A stretch of 64,000 nucleotides of DNA from Rhodobacteraceae bacterium KLH11 (GCA_000158135.1 DS999531.1:2704247-2768246), one strand, 5' to 3'; numbered from the stretch's first letter, positions 28,109 through 37,688 are shown. Translations and numbers: made by a program. Notes: generated from the letters alone by a model not told the origin.

Positions 28109-28264
28109 GTGTTGCTCCTGAATTGATGGACATCCTGTCCGGCCGAATTTAGTAGCGATCGCGACGGGAATGGCATTAGTATCCGTCGGTAAGCTGCAGA
28201 TATCCGGGCAAAATCGAAGGGATGCCAGGAATCGTATGACACTAATCTATGCCAGTGCAGCGCG

Positions 28265-28278
28265 TTGAAATTTATCAC
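28265..28278 (+). promoter_or_regulatory. FNR/Crp-type box in the sulfatase-regulator spacer
   Basis: TTGAA-ATTT-ATCAC resembles the FNR box TTGAT-N4-ATCAA (8 of 10 defined bases) and lies 22 bases before the regulator's ATG, near the TATATAG at 28291. It may be the regulator's own operator. The recognition helix of the adjacent protein differs from FNR, so the match is tentative. Confidence 0.35.
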
Positions 28279-28300
28279 ATGATGAAGTTGAAATATATAG

Positions 28301-28981
28301 ATGTTAAAAAATGACCCAGACCTGACAGCCTTGCAGGAAAGCCCCTGGTTCAGCGCTCGGTCCAGGGCGTTCCAACAGGCGTTGACCGATTGCGCCGTGC
28401 GGCGGTCCTATGACGAGGATGAGGCGCTGTATCTGCAGGGCGATGCGGCCAACGGTATCCACGCGGTGCTGGAGGGAAGTGTAAGGATTACGGTTCCGGC
28501 CGATGACGGGCAGGAGTTTGTCATCCATCAGGAAGGGCGCGGCTTCTGGATCGGTGATCTGGCGTTGTTCGCCACGAACTACAGGCTGGTCAGCGTCGTG
28601 GCGATCGGGTCGACTGATACGCTGTTCTTCCCGGCCTCGCGGCTGGATCGCATGGTGCAGAAAACCCCCGAGTTTCTGCGGGACTTTTACGCCCTGACCC
28701 ACGAGAACATGCAAAAGGCCCTGCGTATCATTGCCAATCTTGCTGTGACCGGCACCGAAAAGCGTCTGGCTTTGCGTCTGTTGCATCTGGATGAGGTCAG
28801 CACCGACGCCGAAGGCTGGATTCCTGTGTCACAGGAAGAGCTTGCGGCCATGATTGCCGTCTCGCCGCCGACTCTGCACCGGGCCCTGCATCGTTTGATC
28901 GAGCCCGGCATGATCGAAGGCGGGTATGGTCGGCTGAGGTTGCAAGACCGCCGGGCCCTGATCGCGCTCTGTCAAAGCTGA
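28301..28981 (+). CDS. Crp/Fnr family transcriptional regulator
   Basis: The 226-residue protein has an N-terminal cyclic-nucleotide-binding-like beta roll (about 25-125), a dimer helix and a C-terminal winged helix (VSQEELAAMIAVSPPTLHRALHRL, then the wing). The FNR [4Fe-4S] cysteines are absent and the recognition helix reads PPTLHRAL instead of the RETVSRAL pattern of FNR, so ligand and operator are probably different. It is transcribed divergently from the arylsulfatase operon and overlaps the AI-2E gene at its 3' end by ten bases (convergent). It is the likely local regulator of the sulfatase-phosphatase genes. Confidence 0.88.
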   Translation: MLKNDPDLTALQESPWFSARSRAFQQALTDCAVRRSYDEDEALYLQGDAANGIHAVLEGSVRITVPADDGQEFVIHQEGRGFWIGDLALFATNYRLVSVVAIGSTDTLFFPASRLDRMVQKTPEFLRDFYALTHENMQKALRIIANLAVTGTEKRLALRLLHLDEVSTDAEGWIPVSQEELAAMIAVSPPTLHRALHRLIEPGMIEGGYGRLRLQDRRALIALCQS

Positions 28982-30060
28982 CGCTGGGCAGATCGGTTAT
29001 CCTCGCCCAGCCGTCCGTCGAGGGACATCAGGATGGCGATGGGGCGCAGCGCGGGGATGTGGCTGAAGATGATCAGGATGCACACGGTCAGGGGAACGCT
29101 CAGGAACGCTCCGATCAGGCCCCAGACCGTTGTCCAGAAGGTTAGGGCCAATATGACAAGGAAGGTCGACATGTTCAGCGACCGCCCGAGCATGGCCGGA
29201 TCCAGAAAATTGCCGATCACGAACTGAAGGGTGCCGCAACCCAGTACGATCACCAGAAAAGGACCGATCGTATCGAACTGCACCAGTGCGATCATCGCAG
29301 GAAAGATCACGGCGATGATTGACCCGATGGATGGGATGAAGTTCAGCGCAAAGGTCAGCACGGCCCAGGTCTCGGCGTATTCCAGACCCAGAACCCTGAA
29401 GACGCTGTAGCTGATGGTGGCCGTAATCAGGCTGATGAACGTTTTCACCCCTACATAGCGTTGCAGGCTGGATGAGATCGCATCCAGCACCGATGCCAGA
29501 TCGGCCCCCAATTGCGGATTGCCTGCCGCAAGCTGGATTTTATGGCGGAAGGCAAGGCGCTCGGCCATCAGGAAAGCGACATAGAGGCTGATCAGAAAAA
29601 ACTGGTTGAGCAATGATGTGGCGCTGCCCAGCAACAGCCGGGCGACATAAGACATATCGATGCTGATCAGATTGTCGCGAATAAAGCTGGTGACATCATT
29701 GCCCACCAGCCCGGTAATCCTGTTCACAGCCCCGTCGAACTGGCTTTCATAGGTATTGATCGAGCGGGCGAACTGCGTGGCCTGACTGCCCAGAATATAC
29801 ATGATCATGAACAAACCGGCCAAAACCACCGTAACACCTGCGAGATTCGCCAGCCAGATCGGCGCACGTGTCAGGGCGATCACCCGATCGCTGAGTGCCA
29901 TGATCAGGACATTGACCAACAGCGCCATGGTCAGCGGGATCAGAAACGCGGCCCCGGCATAGAGGCCAAGCACCACCAATGTGGCCACGATCACGACATC
30001 GCGCAGCACGCTGAGTTGCAGGCGCGCGCGGGGTTGGCTGTCTTGCGGGTCAGAGGTCAT
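28972..30060 (-). CDS. AI-2E transporter family (UPF0118/PerM) membrane protein
   Basis: The 362-residue protein has about eight hydrophobic segments, with the family hallmark sequences FALNFIPSIGSIIAVIFPAMIALVQF and GCGTLQFVIGNFLDPAMLGRSLNMSTFLVILALTFWTTVWGLIGAFLSVPLT. Members are called AI-2 exporters or Na+/H+ antiporters depending on the study; the substrate here is unknown. ATG 30060 opens the frame with a basic N-terminus (RARLQLSVLRD). Confidence 0.9.
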   Translation of the reverse strand: MTSDPQDSQPRARLQLSVLRDVVIVATLVVLGLYAGAAFLIPLTMALLVNVLIMALSDRVIALTRAPIWLANLAGVTVVLAGLFMIMYILGSQATQFARSINTYESQFDGAVNRITGLVGNDVTSFIRDNLISIDMSYVARLLLGSATSLLNQFFLISLYVAFLMAERLAFRHKIQLAAGNPQLGADLASVLDAISSSLQRYVGVKTFISLITATISYSVFRVLGLEYAETWAVLTFALNFIPSIGSIIAVIFPAMIALVQFDTIGPFLVIVLGCGTLQFVIGNFLDPAMLGRSLNMSTFLVILALTFWTTVWGLIGAFLSVPLTVCILIIFSHIPALRPIAILMSLDGRLGEDNRSAQRQL

Positions 30061-30228
30061 GCAATGGCCTTGGTCAGGGTGTCGCCCTCAGGGGGCGGGC
30101 GGGATATTCTGCGAGTCTGCACAGGCGGGCCGGATTATGCAATCCACACAGGCGGTTATGCGCGGGAATTCAGTGCAGTTGCCCAATTGGCGGTTCTGCC
30201 AGCGGAAAAGGCAGGCTAGGCTTAAGCG

Positions 30229-31089
30229 ATGTCACGCGTTTTGATTCCCTCATCCAGCCAGTTCTTGCGCGGCCTCTGGCTTGCCGTGCGCAGGTTCAAC
30301 AACAAAAACGGCTTTGTCATGAGCAGCCACGTCGCCATGTCGCTGATGATGGCGCTGTTTCCCTTCGTATTGTTCACCGTTGCCTTGGCGGGCGCGTTGT
30401 CTCAGGGGTATGTGACCGATGAATTGATCGAACTGATCTTTGGCGCGTGGCCTCAGGATGTTGCTGATCCGATCGTCTCGGAACTGCGGGCGGTTCTGGC
30501 CGGTGCCGGATCGGGGGTGATTACGCTGGGGGGGCTGCTTGCGATCTATTTCGCCTCGAACGGGGTTGCGGCTGTGCGTCAGGCGATGACGCAGGCGTAT
30601 CATGATCATGACAGCTGGCCGTTCTGGAAAACCCGGCTGCTGTGTATCGCGCTGGTGATCATTGGTGGCGCGGCCATTCTGGCCATCGCTGCGGTTGAGG
30701 TGGTTCTGCCGGTCTATACGCGTCTGGTATCAGAGAAGACAGCTGTTGATGTTGATCACTGGCTTTCGGTTGACCGCCTGAGGTGGACCTTCACCGTGGC
30801 CGTACCCGCCGGTACCGTTATTCTTGCCCATCTGGTTTTGCCGACCAGACGGCATCGTTTGCCCCAAATCCTGCCCGGCGTTGCACTGACGCTTGCGCTG
30901 TGGGCTGCGGGCGGGTGGGGGTTCTCGGTCTATATCGCCCAGTTCGCCAGTTACAGCGCCACTTATGCCGGGCTTGCGGGGGCGATGGCTGCGTTGATTT
31001 TCCTGTATCTGTGTTCGGCCATGCTGATCCTTGGGGCGGAATATAACGGGGCGTTGATCGATATCCAGAACGCGGAAAAAGACCGTTGA
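30229..31089 (+). CDS. YihY/BrkB family membrane protein
   Basis: The 286-residue protein has six hydrophobic segments and family phrases such as SSHVAMSLMMALFPFVLFTVALAGA, GSGVITLGGLLAIYFASNGVAAVRQAMTQAY and YAGLAGAMAALIFLYLCSAMLILGAEYN. The family is annotated as virulence factor BrkB or inner-membrane YihY; its function is unsettled. Its TGA overlaps the TTG start of the octaheme cytochrome, which suggests translational coupling. Confidence 0.92.
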   Translation: MSRVLIPSSSQFLRGLWLAVRRFNNKNGFVMSSHVAMSLMMALFPFVLFTVALAGALSQGYVTDELIELIFGAWPQDVADPIVSELRAVLAGAGSGVITLGGLLAIYFASNGVAAVRQAMTQAYHDHDSWPFWKTRLLCIALVIIGGAAILAIAAVEVVLPVYTRLVSEKTAVDVDHWLSVDRLRWTFTVAVPAGTVILAHLVLPTRRHRLPQILPGVALTLALWAAGGWGFSVYIAQFASYSATYAGLAGAMAALIFLYLCSAMLILGAEYNGALIDIQNAEKDR

Positions 31090-32990
31090 ACGCGCGCGCA
31101 TTTCTGTTCGCGGTTTTAGCGGGTGCGACAGGTCAGGCGGGGCAGGCGCAGGACTATGTCGGCTCGGCTGTCTGCGCCGATTGCCACCGGGATCAGGCCG
31201 AAAGCTGGCAGGGCTCGCATCACGCTCTGGCCTGGACCGAGGTCGCAGATGGCGCTGTGCTTGCCGATTTCGACGATACGCAGTTTTCGCATGACGGGAT
31301 GCAAGTGATGTTTGCGGATCGTGATGGCGCCCTGTCGGCGCAGGTAACCGGGAAAGATGGCGTAACGACCGAATATCCTGTGCATTCTGTTGTTGGTATC
31401 GCGCCACTGCAGCAATATCTGTTCGAAACCGAGCCCGGCCGGCTGCAAAGCTTCGATGTGGTTTGGGACACGGAAGAAGGCCGCTGGTACCACCTTTATC
31501 CAGATCAGGACCTGCCGCCTGATGACGGGCTTCATTGGACGGGGCCCTACAAGAACTGGAATGCCCGCTGTGCCGAATGCCACGCGACCGGATATGTAAA
31601 GAATTATGAGGCCGAGGCTGCGCGCTATGCCTCAACTCAGGCCGAAATTGGGGTCGGGTGCGAAGCATGCCATGGGCCGGGCTCGGCGCATATCGATTGG
31701 GTTGGCGGGCAGGCCCCGCCGGACGGGCTGAACGCGTTCGGCTTTTCGATGAGCTGGGGCAGGGGGCAGACCGAGGCGGAAATTCAGCAATGTGCGGGCT
31801 GCCATTCCCGGCGTGAGGCACTGGCGGATGGCAATCCGCTGCCCGGAACGCCTTATCACGATGCCTATAATCTGGCCCCGCTGCGACCGGGTCTCTATCA
31901 CCCTGACGGGCAGATTCTGGATGAAGTCTATGTTTATGGCTCATTCCTGCAATCGCGAATGTATGCGCGCGGCGTTGGATGTATGGATTGCCATGATCCG
32001 CATCGGGCAGAGCTGAAAGCTGACGGTAACGGCATCTGCACCCAATGCCACTCGCCCGCTGGCAATCCCGATTTTCCGACCCTCAGGCTGGCCGAGTATG
32101 ACACGCCTGCGCATCATCATCATCCCGCGGGTTCCGAGGGTGCGCAATGCAAGAACTGCCATATGATCGAACGGGTCTATATGGGCGTGGATGGCAGGCG
32201 CGATCACAGTTTTCGCATCCCGCGGCCTGATCTTGGGCTCGGCGTGGATGCCTGCACCGATTGTCATGCGGATGAGGGCCAGCCATGGGCAGCACAACAG
32301 ATATCAGCGTGGTTCCCCGACGCGTCGCACAGGGTGGCACATTACGGGGCGTCTTTTGCCATGGCGGCAGGCGGTGAACCGGGCGATCCCGAAGCTCTGA
32401 CCGCGATTGCACTGGACCGGGAACAGGCCGGCATCGTGCGCGCAACAGCGCTGTATCTGCTTCAGTCTTTTGCCTCGCCAGAGCTGGCCGAGCGGTTGGC
32501 ACCAATGCTGGCCGATCCCGATCCCCTGGTGCGGGCGAATGCACCAGCGCTGCAACGGCAGGCCCCTGTGACGGCGCGTGTATCACGGCTTGAGCCGCTG
32601 TTATCCGATCCGTTGCGCAATGTGCGTATCGCGACCGCCAAAGAGTTTCTGACCATTCCCGCACAGGCCCTGACACCTGCGCAACGGGTGACGGCGCAAC
32701 ACGGCATGGCCGATTGGCAGCGCAGCATGTCGCATCGTCTGGATTTTCCTGAAACCCATCTTGTGCTGGGCGGGTTGGCGCTGACCTTGCGAAACGCACA
32801 GGCCGCAGAACGCGCCTTTCGCGAAGTGGTGGCGCTGGACCGGCAGCGGGCTGAGGCATGGCCCATGCTGGTACAACTGGCCCATATCAACCGGGGCCCT
32901 CAGGCCGCGCTGGCCGCATTGGATGAGGCGTTGTCGGTCCTGCCTGATGATCCGAACCTGAAACAGCTGGCGCGGGATATGGGGCGCTGA
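31086..32990 (+). CDS. octaheme c-type cytochrome with C-terminal HEAT/TPR-like region
   Basis: The 634-residue exported protein has a signal peptide (ends QAQDY) and eight CXXCH haem-binding motifs at about residues 30, 162, 192, 236, 299, 318, 355 and 390 (CADCH, CAECH, CEACH, CAGCH, CMDCH, CTQCH, CKNCH, CTDCH). From about 410 a helical repeat region follows, HEAT-like first, then TPR-like (LVLGGLALTLRNAQAAERAFREVV). It should sit in the periplasm and carry electrons or reduce a nitrogen or sulfur compound; the family is not assigned to one substrate. The start TTG 31086 overlaps the previous stop; no ATG or SD is near. Confidence 0.88.
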   Translation: MNARAFLFAVLAGATGQAGQAQDYVGSAVCADCHRDQAESWQGSHHALAWTEVADGAVLADFDDTQFSHDGMQVMFADRDGALSAQVTGKDGVTTEYPVHSVVGIAPLQQYLFETEPGRLQSFDVVWDTEEGRWYHLYPDQDLPPDDGLHWTGPYKNWNARCAECHATGYVKNYEAEAARYASTQAEIGVGCEACHGPGSAHIDWVGGQAPPDGLNAFGFSMSWGRGQTEAEIQQCAGCHSRREALADGNPLPGTPYHDAYNLAPLRPGLYHPDGQILDEVYVYGSFLQSRMYARGVGCMDCHDPHRAELKADGNGICTQCHSPAGNPDFPTLRLAEYDTPAHHHHPAGSEGAQCKNCHMIERVYMGVDGRRDHSFRIPRPDLGLGVDACTDCHADEGQPWAAQQISAWFPDASHRVAHYGASFAMAAGGEPGDPEALTAIALDREQAGIVRATALYLLQSFASPELAERLAPMLADPDPLVRANAPALQRQAPVTARVSRLEPLLSDPLRNVRIATAKEFLTIPAQALTPAQRVTAQHGMADWQRSMSHRLDFPETHLVLGGLALTLRNAQAAERAFREVVALDRQRAEAWPMLVQLAHINRGPQAALAALDEALSVLPDDPNLKQLARDMGR

Positions 32991-33080
32991 TCGGCACCGA
33001 ACCGGCAGAATTGCGCCATGTTCCCGGCCCATTGTGCGGCTATGCATCCTGTACACCCACGGAATGTCAGCAGGTATGAG

Positions 33081-33275
33081 ATGCCGGATCAAACAGCCCT
33101 ATTTGTAAGGCCCGCCACGGTTACCCGAAAGGTCACGCTGGATCAGCGCATCGAGGAATTGCGGGCGCGCAAACCTGCTGACCTCAATCACGGTGAGGCG
33201 CTTTTGTTGCAGGGGATGGCTATGGCCTCGCTCAGAAAACAGTGCATCGCGCAGGACAAGATCGATCTGAGCTGA
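33081..33275 (+). CDS. small hypothetical protein
   Basis: A 64-residue frame with no known domain begins MPDQTALFVRPATVTRKVTLDQRIEELRARKPADLNHGEALLLQGMAMASLRKQ. CAGCAGGTATGAG precedes ATG 33081. The middle is predicted helical, with a charged amphipathic stretch. It is convergent with rlmE, three bases apart. Base composition is like its neighbours, so it is a plausible real gene, but expression is unproven. Confidence 0.5.
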   Translation: MPDQTALFVRPATVTRKVTLDQRIEELRARKPADLNHGEALLLQGMAMASLRKQCIAQDKIDLS

Positions 33276-33277
33276 TC

Positions 33278-33994
33278 TCAGCCCCGAAATCCGGTAGCAA
33301 CCACGAATTTCTCGGAACTGTTCGAACGGGATGCGGGCGGTTTGACATTGGCGACCTTCTGGAACTTCTGTTTCAGAAGCTTCTGCAAATCACCTTCGGC
33401 CCCGCCGGCCAGAACTTTGGCCACGAAGGTGCCGCCCTCTTCAAGAACATCAAAAGCGAAATAGGCCGCTGTTTCGCACAAGGCCATGATCCGCAGATGG
33501 TCGGTCTGCTTGTGCCCCGAGGACGCGGCTGCCATGTCTGACATCACCACATCTGCCTTGCCGCCAAGCCAGTCCTTGACCTTCTGGTCGGCGTCATCCT
33601 CCATGAAATCCAGAACATGGGCTGTCGCGCCTGCAACCGGTTCGACCTCTTGCAAATCAACGCCCAGAACCGTGCCGATGCGTTTGCCGCTTTTCTCACC
33701 CAGCGCGTTGACGCGTTTGACGGCCACCTGCAGCCAGCCCCCGGGCGCGCAGCCCAGATCAACCACGCGCGCACCGGGTACGAGAAACCGGAACTTTTCA
33801 TCCAGTTCCAGAATCTTGAACGCGGCGCGTCCGCGATAGCCTTCGGCTTGCGCGCGCTTCACGTAAGGGTCGTTCAGCTGCCGTTCCAGCCAGCGTGTCG
33901 AGCTGAGCTTGCGCCCGCGCGCGGTCTTGACCTTGACCTTCAGGTCGCGCTGCCCGCGGCCTGAGCTGTTTTTGCCACTTGGTGTCTTCGCCAT
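33278..33994 (-). CDS. rlmE: 23S rRNA (U2552) 2'-O-ribose methyltransferase
   Basis: The 238-residue FtsJ/RrmJ methyltransferase modifies U2552 in the ribosomal A loop. It shows the SAM motif [15 protein letters not shown] and the catalytic K-D-K-E set: lysine in [13 protein letters not shown], aspartate in [10 protein letters not shown], lysine in GTFVAKVL and a later glutamate. The N-terminal 35 residues are basic and extended. Its ATG overlaps the ppx stop by one base (TGATG), so the two are coupled. Confidence 0.93.
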   Translation of the reverse strand: MAKTPSGKNSSGRGQRDLKVKVKTARGRKLSSTRWLERQLNDPYVKRAQAEGYRGRAAFKILELDEKFRFLVPGARVVDLGCAPGGWLQVAVKRVNALGEKSGKRIGTVLGVDLQEVEPVAGATAHVLDFMEDDADQKVKDWLGGKADVVMSDMAAASSGHKQTDHLRIMALCETAAYFAFDVLEEGGTFVAKVLAGGAEGDLQKLLKQKFQKVANVKPPASRSNSSEKFVVATGFRG

Positions 33995-35106
33995 CAGAAC
34001 GGTCCGTCTTCCAATACCCCGTCCGCACTCATCTGCGCATAAAGCAGGCCTTCGCGCAGCCCCCGGTCCGCCACGGAAAGGCGGTCGGTGGGCCAGCAGC
34101 GTAACAAAGCCTGCAAAATGGCCGAGCCGGACATGATCAGGGCCTGCCGGTCATCGCCGATCCGGGGATCGCGGCGTCGCCCATGAGGGCCGAGTTCTAG
34201 ATAGCCGCGTATGACTTTGTCAATCTGATCGCTGGTCATGCGCAGACCATCCACCTTGGTCCGGTCATAGCGTTTCAGGCCAAGGTGCGAGGCTGCAACG
34301 GTTGTAACCGTGCCGCTGGTGCCGACGATCTGGAACCCCTCGCGGGTCTGTTCGTCCTTGTAAGGGGCGAAATCGGCGAGGTTTTCTTCGAAAAACCAGC
34401 TCATCAATGCAAAGCGGGCCGAGTCGTCTTCGACGTCATTGAACTGGTCGCGCAGCGTTGCAACGCCCAGCGGGACGCTGATCCAGTCGACGACCTTGGC
34501 CGCCGGAAAAGGGCTGTCAGCGGTGTGGAACCCGTTATGCAGGCGCATGATTGCCGCCGGACGGTCGCGGCGCGGCACCGAGGAAATGTCGATCCAGACC
34601 AGCTCGGTCGAGCCGCCGCCAATATCCACCACCAACAGCTGTTCCGTTTTGGTCGACACCAGCGGCGCGCACGAGATTACGGCCAGACGGGCCTCTTCCT
34701 CGGCCTCGATAATGTCCAGCGTCAGCCCGGTTTCGCGTTTGACCTGCCGGATGAAATCGCGTGAGTTTTTGGCGCGTCGGCAGGCCTCGGTCGCGATCAG
34801 CCGCATCCGTCTGACCTTGTTACGCTTCAGTTTTTGCTGACAGATTCTAAGCGCCTGCACAGTCCGGGCCATGGACGCCCGTGACAAACGCCCGGTACGC
34901 TCAAGCCCCGCGCCCAATTGCACGGACTTGGAAAAACTGTCTACCACATGGAACCCGCTGCCCTTGGGCTGGGCTATCAACATGCGGCAGCTATTCGTAC
35001 CCAGATCCAGTGCCGCATATAATGCATCCGGATCGGGCCTTGCCGGCGCGGGGCTTTCGACCGCTTTCGGGAACGCGCCCGCACCTTTGGGACGCTTGGG
35101 CGCCAT
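33994..35106 (-). CDS. Ppx/GppA phosphatase family protein
   Basis: The 370-residue protein has the actin-like ASKHA fold: phosphate 1 motif [31 protein letters not shown], and [16 protein letters not shown]. It hydrolyses polyphosphate or guanosine pentaphosphate in the family; the exact substrate is not clear, since the C-terminal HD domain of longer Ppx forms is missing here. ATG 35106 follows GGAGG. In Roseobacter relatives this gene is commonly next to rlmE, as here. Confidence 0.9.
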   Translation of the reverse strand: MAPKRPKGAGAFPKAVESPAPARPDPDALYAALDLGTNSCRMLIAQPKGSGFHVVDSFSKSVQLGAGLERTGRLSRASMARTVQALRICQQKLKRNKVRRMRLIATEACRRAKNSRDFIRQVKRETGLTLDIIEAEEEARLAVISCAPLVSTKTEQLLVVDIGGGSTELVWIDISSVPRRDRPAAIMRLHNGFHTADSPFPAAKVVDWISVPLGVATLRDQFNDVEDDSARFALMSWFFEENLADFAPYKDEQTREGFQIVGTSGTVTTVAASHLGLKRYDRTKVDGLRMTSDQIDKVIRGYLELGPHGRRRDPRIGDDRQALIMSGSAILQALLRCWPTDRLSVADRGLREGLLYAQMSADGVLEDGPF

Positions 35107-35346
35107 CGTAACGCCCTCCGATTTTCGAGTTACCCCGACCATAGGTCGCGCGCTGCAATCACGCAAGACGCTCATTAAAGTCATTAGAATTTTGATGTTC
35201 GGAATCTGCGCGCAAGCCTTTAAAGCTGCGATATCCCATCGGGGGCGAAAAGGTCGCTGTGAATGCGCCTTGTGTCGAAATTCGACCGGCTGGCCCCCAT
35301 ATTGAAGTTTAGAACCGGCCCATGCGGTCAGAAGGAATCAACGGCA

Positions 35347-35643
35347 ATGCCTGACGTCACCATAGTTTACTGGCGCGACATTCCCGCCCAAGTCATCGTT
35401 GGCAAGGGGCGTCGTGGCGCCAAACGGCAGCTGGAGGAGCGGTTCGAACAAGCCATCGACCGGGCTGCCATGAAGGTGAACGCCAAGGACAGCGATGCCT
35501 ATCTGGCCGAATGGCGCAAAGCCAAACCTTTTGCAGTTGAGGGCGACCCGTCCGAGATTGCCGAGGCCGAAGCCCAGCGTCTGGAAACGGAGTACGATCA
35601 GGACCGCATCAAGACCCTGATCGCCAATGACGGTTGGGCATGA
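35347..35643 (+). CDS. small virulence-factor-family protein
   Basis: The 98-residue protein begins MPDVTIVYWRDIPAQVIVGKGRRGAKRQLEERFEQAIDRAAM and has no membrane or signal sequence. It matches a small family annotated only as 'virulence factor', often placed in front of methylene-THF reductase in Rhodobacterales. A good SD (AGAAGGAA) precedes ATG 35347. The linkage with MetF and corrinoid genes, not the family name, is the best clue: it may act in one-carbon transfer. The biochemical role is unknown. Confidence 0.75.
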   Translation: MPDVTIVYWRDIPAQVIVGKGRRGAKRQLEERFEQAIDRAAMKVNAKDSDAYLAEWRKAKPFAVEGDPSEIAEAEAQRLETEYDQDRIKTLIANDGWA

Positions 35644-35669
35644 GCCCCAGATCTATATGGGAGGCCGCG

Positions 35670-36596
35670 ATGGCTTTGCTGAACTTCAAGAAACGTGACG
35701 CCGCTGAAAACGGCCCGGTAAACCCGACCGTCGAAGCCTTTTTGCAGGGCTATTCGATTGAGGTGATGCCCCGCACCGCCGAAAAGGTCGAGGATTTCCG
35801 CGCGCTGCTGCCCGAGGGCACACGCGTCTATATTGCCCATATCGAAGGCTCGCCGATTGAAGACATGGTCAACACCGCCAGGCGTATTGCGGCGCAAGGC
35901 TATCCGGTCATGCCACATTTTCCGGCGCGCATCATCAAGGATGCCGCGACGCTTGAGAACTGGATTTCCATGTATCAGGGCGAAGCGGGTGTTGAGCAGG
36001 CGCTGCTGCTGGCCGGTGGCGTGACCAAGCCCCATGGCGATTTTGACAGCTCGATGCAGTTGCTGGAAAGCGGCCTGTTCGACAAGGCGGGTTTCAAGCG
36101 CCTGCACGTGGCGGGCCACCCCGAAGGCAACAAGGATATCGACCCCGACGGCTCGACCCGAAACGTCGATGAGGCGCTGCGCTGGAAGCAGAAGTTCAAC
36201 GAAACGACTAATGCGGAAATGGCGCTGGCCACGCAGTTTGCCTTTGACGCCAAGCCGATCATTGCCTGGGCCGACAGTCTGAAAGAGGCGGGGATCGATC
36301 TGCCGATCCATATCGGTATCGCGGGCCCGGCCAAGCTGCAGACCCTTATCAAGTTCGCCATCGCCTGCGGTGTCGGCCCCTCGCTGAAAGTTCTGCAAAA
36401 GCGCGCGATGGATGTTTCCAAGCTGCTGCTGCCCTACGAGCCGACCGATGTTCTGACTGAACTGGCCGAGCACAAGGCGGCCAACCCCGATTTCAACATC
36501 ACCAATGTCCACTTTTTCCCGCTGGGCGGCATCAAGACCAATGCCAACTGGGCGATCAATAACGGCGGCGCTTCGGCAAAGCCTGCTAACTCCTAA
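35670..36596 (+). CDS. methylenetetrahydrofolate reductase-like protein
   Basis: The 308-residue TIM-barrel protein resembles MetF in VYIAHIEGSP, ARRIAAQGYPVMPHFPARIIKDAATLENWI, ALLLAGGVTKPHGDFDSSMQLLESG and AGHPEGNKDIDPDGSTRNVDEALRWKQKFN. MetF proteins interconvert methylene- and methyl-THF with FAD. As it sits directly before a methyl-THF:corrinoid methyltransferase, it probably oxidises methyl-THF formed from demethylation. ATG 35670 has GGGAGG upstream; an ATG at 35640 would overlap the previous stop. Confidence 0.88.
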   Translation: MALLNFKKRDAAENGPVNPTVEAFLQGYSIEVMPRTAEKVEDFRALLPEGTRVYIAHIEGSPIEDMVNTARRIAAQGYPVMPHFPARIIKDAATLENWISMYQGEAGVEQALLLAGGVTKPHGDFDSSMQLLESGLFDKAGFKRLHVAGHPEGNKDIDPDGSTRNVDEALRWKQKFNETTNAEMALATQFAFDAKPIIAWADSLKEAGIDLPIHIGIAGPAKLQTLIKFAIACGVGPSLKVLQKRAMDVSKLLLPYEPTDVLTELAEHKAANPDFNITNVHFFPLGGIKTNANWAINNGGASAKPANS

Positions 36597-36605
36597 GGAA
36601 CGGAT

Positions 36606-37667
36606 ATGACCCGTACAGTCGTCGAATCAAAAACAAAAACAGCCGTTCTGGGCTTTGATGAACCGTTCTGCGTGATCGGTGAACGGATCAACCCGACGGG
36701 CCGCAAGAAACTGGCGGCCGAGCTGGAAGCGGGCGATTTTTCAACCGTCGAGAAAGACGCGCTGGCACAGGTTGCAGCGGGTGCGACGGTTCTGGATATC
36801 AATGCGGGCGTTGTCTACAACTCGAACCCCAACCCGAACGAGACCGAGCCACCGCTGATGCGCAAGATTGTCGAGCTTGTGCAGGGTCTTGTTGACGTAC
36901 CGCTGTGCATCGACTCGTCCGTTCCCGGCGCGCTTGAGGCCGGTCTTGAGGCGGCTGAGGGCCGCCCGCTGCTGAACTCGGTCACGGGTGAGGAAGAGCG
37001 CCTGGAACTGGTTCTGCCGCTGGTCAAGAAATACAACGTCCCGGTTGTGGCGATTTCGAATGACGACACCGGCATCTCGGAAGACCCCGATGTGCGCTTT
37101 GCCGTGGCCAAAACCATCGTTGAACGCGCTGCCGATCACGGCATTCCGGCCCATGACATCGTGGTTGATCCGCTGGTGATGCCCATCGGTGCGATGGCCA
37201 CGGCGGGGCAACAGGTGTTCGCGCTGGTCCGTCGTCTGCGCGAAGAACTGGGCGTGAATACCACCTGCGGTGCGTCCAACATCTCGTTCGGTCTGCCGAA
37301 CCGTCACGGTATCAACAACGCCTTCCTGCCGATGGCGATGGGCGCGGGCATGACCTCGGCGATTATGAACCCGGTGGCCTTGCCGGTGACCCAGAAGAAG
37401 ATCGCCGAGAAGAAAGCAGCCGTTGCCGCCGCTGGCATCATCCTGCCCGAAGGTATGGATGATGAAACCTTTGTTCAGATGTTCGGGCTGGGGTCCACCA
37501 AGCCACGATCCGGGAAGGAAATGGAGGCTATCCGCGCTGCCAATCTGCTGACCAACAACGACGCGCATGGCGGCGAGTGGATCAGGTTCAACAAGTCGCC
37601 TGACGAAGCCGCTGCAGGCGGCGCGGCGGGGGGCCGCCGCGGAGGAGGGCGCCGTCGCCGCGCGTGA
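36606..37667 (+). CDS. methyltetrahydrofolate:corrinoid methyltransferase
   Basis: This 353-residue pterin-binding TIM barrel (MetH/MtgA type) starts with EPFCVIGERINPTGRKKLAAEL and VLDINAGVVYNSNPNPNE, the folate-binding signatures. It should move methyl groups from a corrinoid protein to tetrahydrofolate. The last 21 residues form a Gly/Arg tail (GGAAGGRRGGGRRRRA) with no counterpart in the barrel; similar tails occur on the MttB-family protein and the ASKHA activator. SD AAGGAACGG precedes ATG 36606. It ends at a terminator. Confidence 0.9.
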   Translation: MTRTVVESKTKTAVLGFDEPFCVIGERINPTGRKKLAAELEAGDFSTVEKDALAQVAAGATVLDINAGVVYNSNPNPNETEPPLMRKIVELVQGLVDVPLCIDSSVPGALEAGLEAAEGRPLLNSVTGEEERLELVLPLVKKYNVPVVAISNDDTGISEDPDVRFAVAKTIVERAADHGIPAHDIVVDPLVMPIGAMATAGQQVFALVRRLREELGVNTTCGASNISFGLPNRHGINNAFLPMAMGAGMTSAIMNPVALPVTQKKIAEKKAAVAAAGIILPEGMDDETFVQMFGLGSTKPRSGKEMEAIRAANLLTNNDAHGGEWIRFNKSPDEAAAGGAAGGRRGGGRRRRA

Positions 37668-37688
37668 TCTAAACTGCTCTGCTAAAGG

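Noticed and set aside
30730-31944. Minus-strand open frame of about 400 codons opposite the octaheme cytochrome
   Set aside because: Low-complexity Arg/Ser/Pro-rich text typical of antisense to a GC-rich gene.
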